Origin: Nemertoderma westbladi
Lineage: Eukaryota > Xenacoelomorpha > Nemertodermatida > Nemertodermatidae
Direction: 5' to 3'
Assembly (NCBI GenBank): GCA_032718475.1
Contig: JAUCBJ010002255.1
Coordinates: 1 to 45,554 of the forward strand
DNA length: 45,554 bases
Of the stretch, positions 1 through 16,804 are shown in pieces; positions within the stretch are counted from its first letter, which is position 1; every line of letters starts with the position of its first letter. Position numbers and translations under genes: made by a program. A model generated the notes under the pieces. The model did not search any database, was not told the DNA's origin, and saw nothing but the letters and a program-made list of their open reading frames with translations.

Positions 1-576
1 ATATCAGGTGATTCAATGGCAGCAAAAGTTATAAAGAAATGCAACTCAACTCTACGATTCCTTTACCGACAGGGGTCTATACTCGATTATTACACCAAAA
101 GGTTGCTTTGTAATGCTCTAATTCAACCTCACTTGGACTTTGTATCATCCTGCTGGTACTATAGCACAAGCAAAGGGCTACAGAACCAACTACAGACACT
201 CCAACGGAAGTACATACGATTCTGCCTGGGACTGCACCACCGGACACACATAACGCAAGACCACTATATAAAAATGTCATGGCTAGCTATTGACACTCGT
301 GTTGAGCAAAGCATATTATGTCACATGTATCGTATTAGTCGCGGCCTATCCCCACCATATCTCGAGAACTTAGTTATTTTCGACCCAACTGGAATTAACC
401 TTCGTAGGAGCGAGAACCGAGCCGTAATCCCCTCACGCAGAACTGCTGTTGGGTGTGAAACGCTGTCATTCTTAGGCCCGAGTCTATGGAACTCCCTGCC
501 CAATAAACTAAAAAGTAAAATATCCCTGGAGTCATTTAAACATGGGATCAAAAACCACTATTTGAATATGCGCTAA
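1..576 (+). mobile_element. LINE reverse transcriptase, C-terminal fragment (partial at window edge)
   Basis: The reading frame is open from the window edge and ends at 576. It encodes the C-terminal part of a non-LTR retrotransposon reverse transcriptase: the thumb and connector region with a CNALIQPHLDF-type motif, the LQTLQRKYIRF helix and the closing SLWNSLPNKLKS...SLESFKHGIKNHYL pattern. This ending is typical of Jockey/CR1/L2-like LINEs in animals. The catalytic palm motifs must lie upstream of the window. The copy may be part of a longer element, since the ORF is not broken here. A cytosine-rich stretch at about 1600-1830 could be its 3' UTR, but I could not confirm that. The clade assignment is from motif style only. 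Confidence 0.8.
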
Positions 577-2158
577 CAACAGCATGGATATGATACGTAC
601 ATACTATGATATCCTAACTCCTAATTATTAGTGATATGATGCTAATTTATAACAGCTGTCTTTAACAAACGGCCTGTGACATGGTGCTGATCAATAATTC
701 TAGAACCCTATAAGCCCTAACCCCCTTTAAATATGTATTTTTTAATATACTATGTATTTGTATTACTTTCATTTTTAATCTTAGTTATGTGCATGTTGTT
801 TTATACTTCAGTGTATTTACGAACTCTTATAAATGCTTTATTAACAAATGCCCTTACTTGCGGGTACCGATAAGCTGGCTCTATGCTATTATAAATATTA
901 TAGTGATATGATAACTGATTAATGATAAAATAAATAACTCTTAAAACTCAGTATCTTATAGTATACTATGTATTTTAACTTTTGGTATATTTATAGTGTA
1001 TTTTATAAGTATTTTAACTAAGTATTTTATATTTCGGGTGTATTTAACAGGCTCTTTTAATAACTTTTTCAACGAATGGCCTTAATGAACAGCCGTCTTG
1101 GATTAATAATGGAGTAACTGTATAGTACTGTATGTAAGAACCTTATTCAGAACCTTATTCTATTTTATCTCCATTAACATATTTATATTTTAATGTACGT
1201 CCTTTTACTGTGTATTTCCCTACACATTTCGGGTAATAATTTCGTTAATATTTTGATTGTTGCTGGGAATGGATAATTAAATTCGTACAGTAAGTACGAA
1301 TTTAAATCGTTCATAATTAATCTATTGTAATTTTTATTTAAATCCGTGTACTCTAGTAATCTGTGTAATCTAGTAATCCGTGTAATCTGTATCATAATTA
1401 ATCTATTGTAATTTTTATTTAAATCCGTGTAATCTAGTAGGTACGAATTCAAACCGAATCTAACTCATTTATTTTATTTCGTATGTAACTTCGTGTAATC
1501 TTTATATCGATGATTGTGTATTTGTGATACTCCTGCCATGCCAATCAATACCACACAGACCATACTACAATCCACCACAGCTCTATACTAAATGTTATAT
1601 TACTCCGACCACTCCCCTCGAACACATTCCAACTCCATTTTACACACGCCTACTAACCACACATTTACCACTACCGACAGACAATTACCACACCGACCAT
1701 ACCGATAACCTCCTCGCCTTAAGGGGACCCCCATGAAAACGAGACCATGTCTCTTGGGGCTATCCCCGACATCATCTAGACTCACACTCACCATGCAAAA
1801 CTTACCCATTACTCAACCACCTCTTACACAGGAAACGCTGACCACAAATTGCCAACGAAATGCACTCTGACAACACACTTACATTATAGCCTAACTCTGT
1901 AACTAACTGTCTCAATTTATTTGTTGCATTAACTACAGAACTATAAATACTGTATAATGGATTATCTTGTTATCTTGTTCCTTCCGGTAATGTTTAATTA
2001 TGCAGATTTACTTTACTTATTTGATGTCAATTAAACAATTTCTTACCAGTAGTCCTACATTATAGGGTACCGCTATCTACTGATCTACCGGTATTTATTT
2101 TTACTAGCTATTTATATCAGTATATCCTGAATCCCGCTATCGGCGGTGGCTATCAACA
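577..2158. other. AT-rich intergenic region with a short tandem duplication
   Basis: No gene is seen. At about 1311-1440 a segment of roughly 80 bp containing 'cataattaatctattgtaat' is present twice in tandem. The stretch from 1600 to 1830 is C-rich, contains 'aaggggacccccatgaaaac' and resembles the 3' UTR of a LINE, possibly belonging to the fragment at 1-576. The last 100 bases before the NSF start are the likely 5' UTR and promoter; no clear TATA box is visible. Confidence 0.5.
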
Positions 2159-6740
<4,582 letters not shown>

Positions 6741-9700
6741 ATCCACGCACCGGGGTTGATGGAAGGAAATTTTATTTTCGGAAGCATAAAATATGATCCA
6801 TCATATTTATCTCTACGCGCTGACAACACGACTTTTCGTTTTGAAAACCAAATTGACAGCTCTAACTTTTTAAGTTGTGAATCATTTTCAAATACTAAAC
6901 CTATTCAATAGGCTAAAGTTAATAATTATTATTGTTTAAATTGATTACCAACTGTATGTGACTGCGTACCAACTGTGTGATACCAACTGTAATAACAACA
7001 GCAATTAATTGGCTCTAAGAAAAAAATTTACACGGTGATCATCAAGTGAAGCCATAATATAATATATTTTCGTTTCATTAACCCCGTTACTTATTTTAAT
7101 CGGTGCAGTAGTTTGATTAATTATAGTGATTTCACTTGGCAAAATTATATGTTTTAAATAATTCAGTGTTTACTTTGTATAGCCTAGCTAGATAATATGT
7201 GGAACTCTTTACACCGTTATCATTGAACCTCTACAGAGGAAAGTCGACGCAAATATACAGCTAGTTACGAGTAAAACCTGTGGTATTGATTATCGTTTAG
7301 TGTTTTGGTTGGAATAACATGCCACTTGCCACTGTCATCTGCCCCTTTCCTATAATTGACAATTTTTTAATTTCAGTGTATCACTTTTGTCTCGGTGCCT
7401 CTCTGTGTATTAATGTAATACAATTATTGTTTGCTTCGTGTTTTATATTATACAAATACAATGTATAATAACGTGGGATTCTGGTTACAGGTTGATATTC
7501 TTTTATTCCAAAATGTTAAACTTTGGTTATCGTCCACTATTTACAGACTGTTGTATACCACCCCACCTCCCTGATTGCTATTCTCGTATTCCGTTATTTT
7601 TGGTACCAGGTACCACTCAACATACTAAGTTTTATTGATATTAAAGTAATATTTTGGAATAAAGCTACATGCATACTTGTTAGAAATACTTTATTCTTAT
7701 CCTCGTATCTCTATTTGCACTCACTCGTTGTGTTCCTTCGTGAAACAAAGCAATCGGATTGTCACTCTGTATAAAGTGCTACTGTTCCTAGTGCTGCTAA
7801 AGCTGCTATTAAATAGTTTTTACGTAATTCAAATTTTCAAGCACTTTAAATGTTAAATGGGGAAAATTACATGACACACGATAGTTGGTCAAAGTAACTA
7901 CCGCTATTATTATATTCGCAATTATTCTCTGCAGTTTCGCATTATTTATACTGCGTTTTTTATTCTCCCGACTATATTTTTCAACCATAATAACTAACCT
8001 AATTCCGTTGCAAGGATTCCAAAAATGTAAAGTTCTATGAATTTTGTAATTTGTACAGTAGAATTAACTGTAATACAATCCTTCTTTAGACCCCCGGTAG
8101 TTAATATAATGATTGAGTAACATTACAATATTCCTTTAAATTCCATGCAGATTTTATATAATTATATGTTATTATTACCATGAAATGGATTTGTAATAAT
8201 GTTCTACTCCACCGTTGTCAATATTATTTTAAAATTACTTTGTTTTGCAATTTTTGAAGTAGAATTGATTATTACGAAACATTTATTTATTAACCTATGT
8301 ATTTTTTATAACTTTCGTTACTTTACTTCATGTGTCTGAATATACTGAAGAGTAAATGTTATAATATAGTTGTTGGAAGGATATAAATCCACAATATCAT
8401 CACCCCATCATCCCCTCCATCTCACCTCCTTTCAATCTGCCTCGGGTGTTTGAGAGTAATTCTATTGATTATGTATGCGCGACGAACGAGGCTACTTTAC
8501 TTATTGCGTTGATGAGGTGTGGTTATATAAACGGGTTGGAGCGAACCTTGAATGAGCTTCCTCGTTCCAGGCAGCAGGTGCTAGAGATTGATGGGTTAAT
8601 TCGCGGCCGTAGCCATGGTGATGTGTAACTCTACGGTAGATTTCGTGGTTCATTTCTATGTCTGTCACGGATAAAACGAAAAGGATTGCATTGTATGGCA
8701 CGGATGTCTTTCCCAAGCACGGCAATCGCACAACATAGGTAGCTCTAATGGCCACGGCACAGCTTAGCACATGTTGCTTAGAACTGGAGTTTTACCTGTC
8801 CTGAGACTAATATCAAATACAAGTCGCATCGCACTCCCATGATTAAGATAAAATCATATAATCCGCGACTAGTCGACTTTTAGGGCGTCCATTATAGAAT
8901 CAAATATGTTTGGACTAGAACTTCAGTTTTTCCTGCCCCATACTAACTCATATATTTGATTTACTAACCCATTAACACCAGACTTTAAAATGTTGTACAA
9001 ATTCTGGAGGGGGGGGGGGGGGGGGGGGGTGACATTGCGGAACAAGAATCCTTTGAACCGAATGGCAGCGCGGCTGGCCTAATACACATTATGGATTCCA
9101 TGACATTGACATGGGCTTTAGTTGTAATTATAATAATAGCAAGTTCATACCCAACAACCCAGTACCAGCTTGCTGCTATTTCTATGGAGAAAATGTAATT
9201 TCCTCGTTTATATGAGCTGCTTTAGTTTGAGTTAATTTCCTGGAGAAACCAGCTCCTGTCCATGAGTTTGGCTATGGCATTCACAATTCACCTAGTTTAC
9301 CATTACTAGCGGTTGTCACACAGTAAGGTAGAGCCGGCGGCGTGTTCCACGTCACCGTTCAATAACATATGATGAGATTGTGAGAGTAATAAAAGGATGA
9401 ATTGTTAATGGCAAATCGTTCACCAAGCTTGTACCGTTGTATGGCCTATACTCTTCATTTAATGTTGAGTTTCCAATTAACGGATATCATTGTTATACGA
9501 ATGCACAATGTTTTGCATTAAGTTGCCGTAATAACATTTTATGTCAATTACAAGAAATTTAAAGTGAAATGAGAAGCCTGCAAGTGTAACTGAACTCATA
9601 TTATATTTCCAAAATTAGTACCCCGGACTAAATATTATCTTTCAGAACGAATATCAATCTGGTAACATCAAGTCAAGTCAGTATATATGAGTTAATTATG

Positions 9701-9839
9701 GATGGAATCTATGACAATGGCACCACTACTCCCCCCAATGTGACCAACATGTTGTCGATTCTTGCCCAGGCTGATTCTGGATAGTTGATTTATTCACTTT
9801 GAGACATGTTATAAATTATGCAAAACACCCCGATTGCTA
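6741..9839. other. AT-rich intergenic region, no gene recognised
   Basis: About 3.1 kb of AT-rich DNA follows NSF. An AATAAA at about 7657 could serve NSF, but it is far from the stop codon. Around 8380-8800 there is a less AT-rich stretch with a short open frame and no recognisable domain; it may be an old repeat. A run of more than 20 G lies at about 9008-9030. Nothing else is supported. Confidence 0.5.
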
Positions 9840-12276
9840 CTACTACTAGGATCGGCATGCTGCATTGCAGCTGCATTTTTAAGAATGCTGTGCCGGCTTG
9901 TCAACAAAATTGCACCGCCACAACTCCCTATCACCCATGACATTTGCTAGATCATCCGCATCTTCAAGGCCAGTGTCCTTTAAGATGCGTCTCAAGAAAG
10001 TCATGGGCTGTCCACCATGCTTATTCACTCCATGAGGCTGCCAAAGTACAAGATTATGCACTGGCTGGTCCTCACGGCGAAAGCAATGTCCTGCAAAGCG
10101 GAGGCGATTTTGTTCTAGTGTCAAGCTTGGGGGAACCAATGAGACACCTCCAATGTTATATAGTGTCAGGTTGGAGATGTGTGCATTGTACTTGACACAA
10201 TGAACCCGGCGTAGCATTCTTGTGAATGTGCCATCCAGAGATTTGGTGTCCTCAGCAGTTAGAGCCCAGCATGGACTCCCATAGAGGAGTACTGGAACTA
10301 CTGCTGCTCTAAATAATCGGACCTTAAGTTTCCGATTAATTCTCGGTGACTTCCAAATCCTGGAAAGCCTATTCAAGGCTGCCCATGCATTTCCCTTACG
10401 TATTCGAAGGTCCTCACCTGACTTCCGGATCCATGATCCCAGGTAACAGAAGTCGTCCACATGCTCAAGCATACCATCCTTTGAGCTTATGCTCATCCGA
10501 TCAGAGACTTGCTGAGGACTTTCAAAGTTAACTGTCAGAATTTTGGTCTTTCTGGAGTTAATAAAAAGACCAACACTAGAAGCAGCATGTTCTAATGAGC
10601 TGAGGAGCCGTTGGGCTCCCTCTAATGATTCTGAGAGTACTCCTAAGTCATCAGCAAAGTCTAGATCAGTTAGGTACTTGGCAGGATTTCCTCGACTTCT
10701 GGAGCCAGTAGGTGGAGTTATCATCACCCCATCATCATTATAATGATCTAAGGACATGCGTAGAACATAGTCAACCACAATAATGAACAAGAATGGTGCA
10801 AGTGTGTCTCCTTGGAGGACGCCCCATAACACTTCAAATGGTTCTGTGTCACCGTCAACAGTAGACACAAATGTTGTCGAACCATCGTATACTGATCTGA
10901 TTGCTGCAATAATTTCATCAGGAATCCCATATAATGAAAGTATGCTGAACATACGTGAGCGAGAGACTGAATCAAAGGCCTTGAAGAAGTCAACAAAGAT
11001 AACAGCCAGATGCCTGTCTTTATTTTTTGATAACTCTTCAATTATCCTTCTAAGTGCCAAAATGGGCTCCATGGTCCCACGACCTTTACGGAACCCATTC
11101 TGATTTCCACGGAGCAGTCTCTCAATGGGATCCCTGATGCGATTTAATAGAATCCTATTGTATAGCTTTGCAGCAATCGAGATCAATGAGATTCCCCGAA
11201 AAGAACCATAGTGTTAGGTTGCCCTTCTTGGGAACTGGCACCAACTTATTTGTTTTCATTTCTTGTGGGACACTTGTTGTTCGGTACATGTCTACTATGA
11301 TGGGATAGATGAGCTTTAAACACTCAGGTATTTTAAAGACCTCAGGGGGAACAACATCTACTCCACTGGCACGATTGGTCTTAATGCTCTTTGCAGCAGC
11401 CTTCACTTCTGCAAAGGAGATATCGCCAATGGGAATATCTGGGAGTACAGACTCAGACACTTTTACTTCTATAAAGTTATCAGGCAATACCCTGTCATTA
11501 TTGAGGAGCTTTTCAAAGTGGGCTTTCCAACCATTGAGGCGATCGGCTGGTGATTCAGCCTTAACCTTGGTGGTTGGTTGGCTTTTCCGCCCAGTAAGCA
11601 GATTGATCGATTTCCATGCCTGGGATGATTGCCTGCTGTCGTCAGCATCATTGATGGCATCAACCTGTTGGTTTATTAGCTCCTGTAGATTAGCAGAGTA
11701 CTGCCTGTTCAGGGACCTAGATGCAGCATTAACTGCATTCTTGGCCGCTGTAGTCTGTTTGAGTCGGGACTCTTTCAGCGCCTTATGAAGGTCATTTCGG
11801 CACTTCTGAATTTTGTTGTCAGTCCAGGGGGCCCTTTTCCTGTTTCGAGGGTATACAGGAACTGTTTCTGCAGCTGCTAACTTAACTGCTTCTGTAAAGG
11901 CAGTATAGCCCACACAGTGATCTGCCGCCTCAGAGGCAAGAGCCTCATACCTGTTGCTCAGCTGTAGTGTGAAGCTGGATCTCACACTTGGCTGTTGCAA
12001 CAGTAACAGAGATGACCAGTCATGCCGCGGCAAGGCAGCTTTCGTTGTTCTGCTAGCACGCAGACTAAGTCTTACCTTGGCCACAATAAGGCGGTGATCA
12101 CTGGAGAAGGGTCGAAGTGTAAATGCATTACAGTCTTGTATAGAGCTCCTGTATTTCCTACGAAACAGAATATGGTCTATCTGGGACTTGTGACCACTGG
12201 GTCCACTATGAGTCCATAGCTTTCCAGTTCGCTTCTTGAACTGGGTTCCAGCCGAAAACAATCCATTTCCAGCTAA
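9840..12276 (-). mobile_element. 5'-truncated LINE copy with 9-bp target-site duplication
   Basis: The insertion is flanked by direct repeats CGATTGCTA at 9831-9839 and 12277-12285, which I read as the target-site duplication. On the minus strand the copy starts within the endonuclease domain (5' truncation, usual for LINEs), runs through the reverse transcriptase and ends in a (TAG)n tail next to 9840. This tail style, in place of poly(A), suggests an RTE-like or related clade, but I cannot settle which. The 3' UTR is shared with a second fragment at 23768-23925. Confidence 0.88.
9879..12276 (-). pseudogene. LINE endonuclease-reverse transcriptase ORF, frameshifted
   Basis: The upstream frame (12276 to 11155) encodes the end of an APE-type endonuclease, with SQIDHILFRR and the SSDHRL motif, then a linker and the start of the reverse transcriptase up to LVPVPKKGN. 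The downstream frame (11186 to 9879) carries GFRKGRGTMEPI, the VIFVDFFKAFDSV palm motif, GVLQGDTLAPFLF and a variant catalytic box DLDFADDLG (FADD for the usual YADD). It then continues to the C-terminal NRLRFAGHCFRR...HGGQPMTFLRRIL region. The two frames meet near 11190, where the frame changes, so the copy is inactive. The 5' end of the endonuclease is missing. Confidence 0.9.
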
Positions 12277-12346
12277 CGATTGCTAACACCCAGTATAGAA
12301 CTTACATGTTTACAAAAAAAATCTTGAGCATAAATAGCTACCACCC

Positions 12347-12364
12347 CAGTGGCGGATCCAGGAT

Positions 12365-12395
<31 letters not shown>

Positions 12396-13259
12396 CTTGG
12401 CCATTTCAATCATTGGTGACAGGCGAAAATTTTAGTAAACCATTGAAAATTAAACTGAATATAAAAAATATATATAATATAAATATATAATAAATAATAT
12501 ATAAAATAATAATATAATAATATATAAATATATTATTTATATATAACAAATATTCCCCCATAGACGGCATTTATCTGTGGACGGTCTTCTTATAGCTAGC
12601 TTGCTGTCTTTCTAGTTTTTTAATTTCACTTGTTTCAATTTCTGCACTAGGCCTACTATCTGTACTGTACAAATTAAGTAAGGAATGTGCGTTGCTAGGA
12701 AACTGGATAAATACAATAACATTTGCCGGTCGGTATCATCTGATACTGATATCGTCTGATGTTGTGGCTACTCCTTGTACATGTACATTTACATTCCAAA
12801 TATAAATATTGCAACTACAAACGTCTTCGGCGGATGCACTATGGTACTTTATGCCATAGGCTATTCCGCTATTCCAGTATCAACATAAATTAGACGTTAG
12901 CCTACCGGTAAAAATAACATTACTAATACCGTAAATTTGCTTTAATGTACAGACAATCCGACAAAGTAGGCCTAAAGCCGAAACCGAAACAAGTAAAATT
13001 CAAATTTGATAGTGTAAACCTTCTTTAATCTGTTAATCGGTATGGTACAGGTACAGACAATCTGAATGTGGGCCTAGCCCTAGAGCCGAAATTGCAACTT
13101 TAAGTTAAATTCAAATTTCCCGCGGGAGCCATTCAGCAATTAAATCTGTACTCATGAACCCGCTTGTCGCTACAATCACTGTCCTACATCCTAGAAGTAA
13201 TAGCTGTAACTGTAACATTGCATCATTATGGAGTTACTTAAATATAAGCTGCCAAATTT

Positions 13260-13304
<45 letters not shown>

Positions 13305-13356
13305 CTTGAGCCCCCCAAGCCCCCCCCCCCCCCCCCCCCCCTTGTATCCGCCACTG
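12347..13356. mobile_element. Non-autonomous hAT-like DNA element (1010 bp, 8-bp TSD)
   Basis: The element starts CAGTGGCGGATCCAGG at 12347 and ends TTGTATCCGCCACTG at 13356, giving terminal inverted repeats beginning CAGTGGCGGA. It is flanked by an exact 8-bp duplication TACCACCC (12339-12346 and 13357-13364), the duplication length made by hAT transposases. There is no transposase ORF. Just inside each end lie long homopolymer runs: about 22 G near 12376, then a run of more than 40 G at 13261-13304 followed by cttgag and a C-run to about 13340. The interior is AT-rich, with a microsatellite-like TATAAT stretch at 12450-12550. Confidence 0.9.
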
Positions 13357-13364
13357 TACCACCC

Positions 13365-13977
13365 AGTATAGAACTCAATAAATGAAGGACTGACAGTTCC
13401 TCCCCTCCAAACCCCCTCTTAATCTGCACCCGAACCCAAAGACACATACGGTAACAGTGTGTGCGATTGATGGCACGAAGGTATTGACAAAGAACAAAGA
13501 AGATTTAAGATAATGAATGCATCCGACCCAATTTTTGTCAGAAATATTAAAACTTATCTTATTAAAATGTCGATACAGTAATGATATTTAATTATTTTTC
13601 AATAATAAGTTTCCCAGGTCAATGCCTCAAGCGAAAAATACCTAAGCTAAAGTAATAATATTACTTTTCTAATAATGCTACAGAAATCCCATTAAATCAA
13701 TGTATTTCTGTAAGTGGTATGATAATTCATAATAATTCCAAACTCCCTAGGAATATAGAGTGAGGCAAGGAAAGCTGTTTGAATAGAGGAAATTTACAAG
13801 GAACTTTCAGTTTCCCAGCAAGCAATTTGCTGACGTCAATACATATTCACATATATGATGTGTTGGATAGCTTGATGGATAGAGGGTGTCTCAATGCCTC
13901 ATATTTTGCCCATAGATTCTATGGAGGATACCGGTACAGCGCAGCAGTGTAGAAACGAAGATTTTGAAAGGGTAAAT
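13365..13977. other. Intergenic, no gene seen
   Basis: This is AT-rich sequence between the hAT-like element and the next LINE fragment. The 15-mer ACCCAGTATAGAACT at about 13361 also occurs at about 12289, on the other side of the hAT-like element. The copies may be remnants of an older local repeat. No coding potential is recognised. Confidence 0.4.
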
Positions 13978-14190
13978 TACTACTACTACTAGGTCGTGCG
14001 AGCTCGGACAGTGGAAGTGAGATCCTTCCAGGCTTCCCGATTCTCCATAGTTGTCGCAATTTCGTTTCTCCCAAGTTCAGTATCCCTTTCAAGTTGATCT
14101 ATATATGTTATGGCCGGTCGTCCACGACTACGCTTTCCATGAGTTGGTTGCCAGAAAAGTAGATCGGTTGGGTGCAATCTTCGCCCGCGT
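13978..14190 (-). mobile_element. LINE 3'-end fragment (different family) with (TAG)n tail
   Basis: On the minus strand this encodes a reverse-transcriptase C-terminus: TDLLFWQPTHGKRSRGRP, then ITYIDQLERDTELGRNEIATTMENREAWKDL. This resembles the end of the LINE at 9840-12276 in layout but not closely in sequence. It also ends in a TAG microsatellite (ctactactactagg at 13978-13992). Upstream, on the minus strand, it runs directly into the GGGCGAA repeat array. Confidence 0.8.
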
Positions 14191-14530
14191 CCAACCTTCG
14201 CCCGGGGGAAACCTTCGCCCGCGTGTGCAACCTTTCGCCCAATAAGATTTGTGTTAGTAACAATTTTAATTACCAAATGAGGGAAAGGAGCAGGTTGCAG
14301 AGACGGCTTTTTCTAACCAAAACAATAAACAATGTTGTTACCAATTGAGGGAAAAGAGCAGGTTACAGAGACGGCTTTTTCTAACCAAAACAATCATTGT
14401 TCAGAGGGCGAAGGTTGCTCGCGGGCGAAGATTGTCTACGGGCGAAGGTTTCCGCTGGGCGATAGTTGCTCATTTTGAGGGCGAAGATTGCTCCGGGCGA
14501 ATATTGGACGCGAACGAAGTTTCCTCCCAC
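14174..14530. repeat. Foldback structure: inverted arrays of 17-bp GGGCGAA repeats
   Basis: The left arm carries TTCGCCC at 14180, 14197, 14214 and 14234. The right arm carries GGGCGAA or a one-base variant at 14406, 14423, 14440, 14457, 14479 and 14495, with a weaker copy near 14512. Spacing is 17 bp in most steps, so each arm is a tandem array, and the two arms are in opposite orientation. Between the arms a 55-bp segment is duplicated (14272-14326 and 14340-14394, 68-bp period). This looks like a foldback or MITE-type element; no transposase is encoded here. Confidence 0.8.
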
Positions 14531-15006
14531 AACAAGGGGGCCTCCTACAATAATACTGTACAAGAAAAAATGTTATAAAAATAATGACATTATATAATAA
14601 GAATATTACTGTATTGAATTGAATAACATTATTATTTGAACTATTATTATATTAATATAATATTTCATTTATTGTTATGTTAAAAATTATTAATATAATA
14701 CATTTTCGGAAATATATCATCAATCCCTTACAGTTAAAATTATTAATTATCATGGCGTGCGTAAGGGCCTCTGAACCAGAGGGGCCCGTAAGGCCTATAG
14801 CCAGTAACAGAGGCAAACCAAACCAAGCCATTTCATATTCAAATTGTTATTCTGGATTAAATTAAAAAAAAATATTTCACGTAAATTCAAGTAAATTCGC
14901 TCGTGAATTTACTGTGCGGACCCGTATATTTAAAGATTATGTTTTAGTATGATCCATTACTGATAGTTAACCACTACCGGTACACCTGTGGCTAATAATA
15001 AAAACT

Positions 15007-15175
15007 TATAATAAACTTTTTAAAAATGTTTTTTAAACTTTTTAAAAATGTTTTTTAAACTTTTTAAAAATGTTTTTTAAACTTTTTAAAAATGTTTTTT
15101 AAACTTTTTAAAAATGTTTTTTAAACTTTTTAACAATGTTTTTTAAACTTTTTAAAAATGTTTTTTAAACTTTTT
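15007..15175. repeat. 22-bp tandem repeat, about 8 copies
   Basis: The unit is about 22 bp (an A5/T5-T6 rich unit containing ctttttaaaaatgtttttta). It is repeated head to tail with almost no divergence; one copy has taacaatg for taaaaatg. The unit is itself nearly self-complementary. Confidence 0.9.
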
Positions 15176-15984
15176 TTTATTTACCCACACTTGTTTTTGT
15201 TTTACCCCATTTTGGGGTAAATAAAAACATCACTTTTTTTACCACAAAATCGTTAAATATATGTTTAGGTGATATTGTTGGATGATCATTAAATTACATT
15301 TTTGATTAGTTTTCAGACAATACCAAATTTATTTAAATCCATGGAATATTAACAATTTTATTATATTTTATTATGTGCATTTTAACATTTAAATTTAATT
15401 AAATTACAGTACCCTAACCATAAACTTTAAATGCATTTTCTGGCGAATGCAATTTATAAATTTCAAATTACAAAGGCTTTTTACAACAGAATCAATAATA
15501 TAAATCGCTGAATTTTGTTATACAAAGTTGGTGTTAGATGTTGAAACTATTGTATAGACAAATTTTTGAAATTTTGAGTTTATCCATAATTTTAACTAAA
15601 TATTTCTTCATTTTTCGAGATTTTCTGGAATTTTTCGTGTTTTTTTTTTGGTTGTAATTTTTGAAAATTAGCTGTAAAATGAAAACGGTACATAATATCA
15701 AAATCCTGTCTATAGGATTCATCGTGTAAGGTAATCCGGACATGCATAAAATTTCATTAAAATTAATTGTAAATCGTGGGAGCTTTGCAATTTTTTGAAT
15801 AATTGCATAAATTATGTTAATTAGGTAAAAAATTTGAATTAAAAAAAAATGTTGAAATATTTTATCCCGCAATTGTATACAAGTGTGTAAAACATCAATT
15901 AATTTGGATAAAATGCAATGGAATCTCCTAAATAAGGGGATGAATATTTCTAGTCAACTAAGGACTTCCCCCCCCCCTTCCCCC

Positions 15985-16150
15985 CTTAAATTGTTACATT
16001 TCGCTCGATTATACCCCAAAATCGTGAGAAACGTTTACTTTTACGATACTTTTTTTAACGATACTTTTTCCCTAGGGAAAAAGTAACCAATATGATTGCA
16101 CTGATTTTACTTTTTTTCCCGGAGAAAAAAGTAAATTACGTTTTGGTGGT
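15985..16150 (+). repeat. Dispersed repeat with perfect 20-bp palindrome
   Basis: The segment contains the perfect palindrome CTTTTTCCCTAGGGAAAAAG at 16064-16083, then a near palindrome with core TTTTTCCCGGAGAAAAA about 35 bases later. A diverged copy in inverted orientation lies at about 27370-27515, sharing taccccaaaatc and the TTTTTCCC/GGGAAAAA pairs in the same order. It is therefore a mobile repeat family, possibly a MITE; ends not defined. Confidence 0.6.
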
Positions 16151-16804
16151 ATTTCTCAAATTTTAATACATGTGTTAAAGGAGCATTGAAGTATAAAATG
16201 TTTGCAAGTAGGCCTAATTTAGTAAAATCCATACACACTCAAAAATTGCAATTTTAGAGTCTGCCAGGCGAATGCGGCTCTACTAGGTTAAAGTATATTA
16301 CTTATTCGAGAACACTAAATTATTTAACATTGAGTAAGACAGCATCAGGAGTTGAAGAGTACAGTAATTTGAATCCATTAACTATGGAAGCAATATTATA
16401 GAAAAATACTGCAGTTCAATTTATTTTGTAACAATATATCGCTCGATCTTTTATTAGAATTGAGCAACAAAAAAGTACCAATTTAAGAATAAAATTACGT
16501 ATTACATGGGAAAAAAACGTCGAACATTTTTTTCAATATTCTTTCGACCCTTTATTAAATTAATTCTACTTTATACTATTAACCTCTACTCTAAAAAGTT
16601 ATACTTTTTTTCCCACGTATATAATAAATTATTATTATTGACAAAAAAGGAAAGTTTTTTTTAACCCCTATGACTTTATAATATTAATTTAAGTCAAGGT
16701 CAGTAAAGGTGTCAACATGTATGCCACATTTACAGTAAATCGTTTAGTAACGTTCACAGAGACTATTTAAAAGGAAAGCAAGAAATAAATAACAACCCTA
16801 GAAA

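Larger units (their letters stand above)
14531..16804. other. AT-rich intergenic region with tandem and palindromic repeats
   Basis: No gene is seen. Besides the two repeats listed separately (15007-15175 and 15985-16150), there is a palindrome-like TTTACCCCATTTTGGGGTAAA at about 15200. A pyrimidine-rich run lies at 15968-15990. Short open frames here are AT-driven and have no recognisable domain. Confidence 0.5.

Noticed and set aside
8380-8800. Possible small gene in both strands
   Set aside because: Short frames only, no splice pattern or motif; it may be an old repeat.
13238-13447. Minus-strand frame with poly-Gly/poly-Pro
   Set aside because: It is produced by the G and C homopolymers of the hAT-like element.
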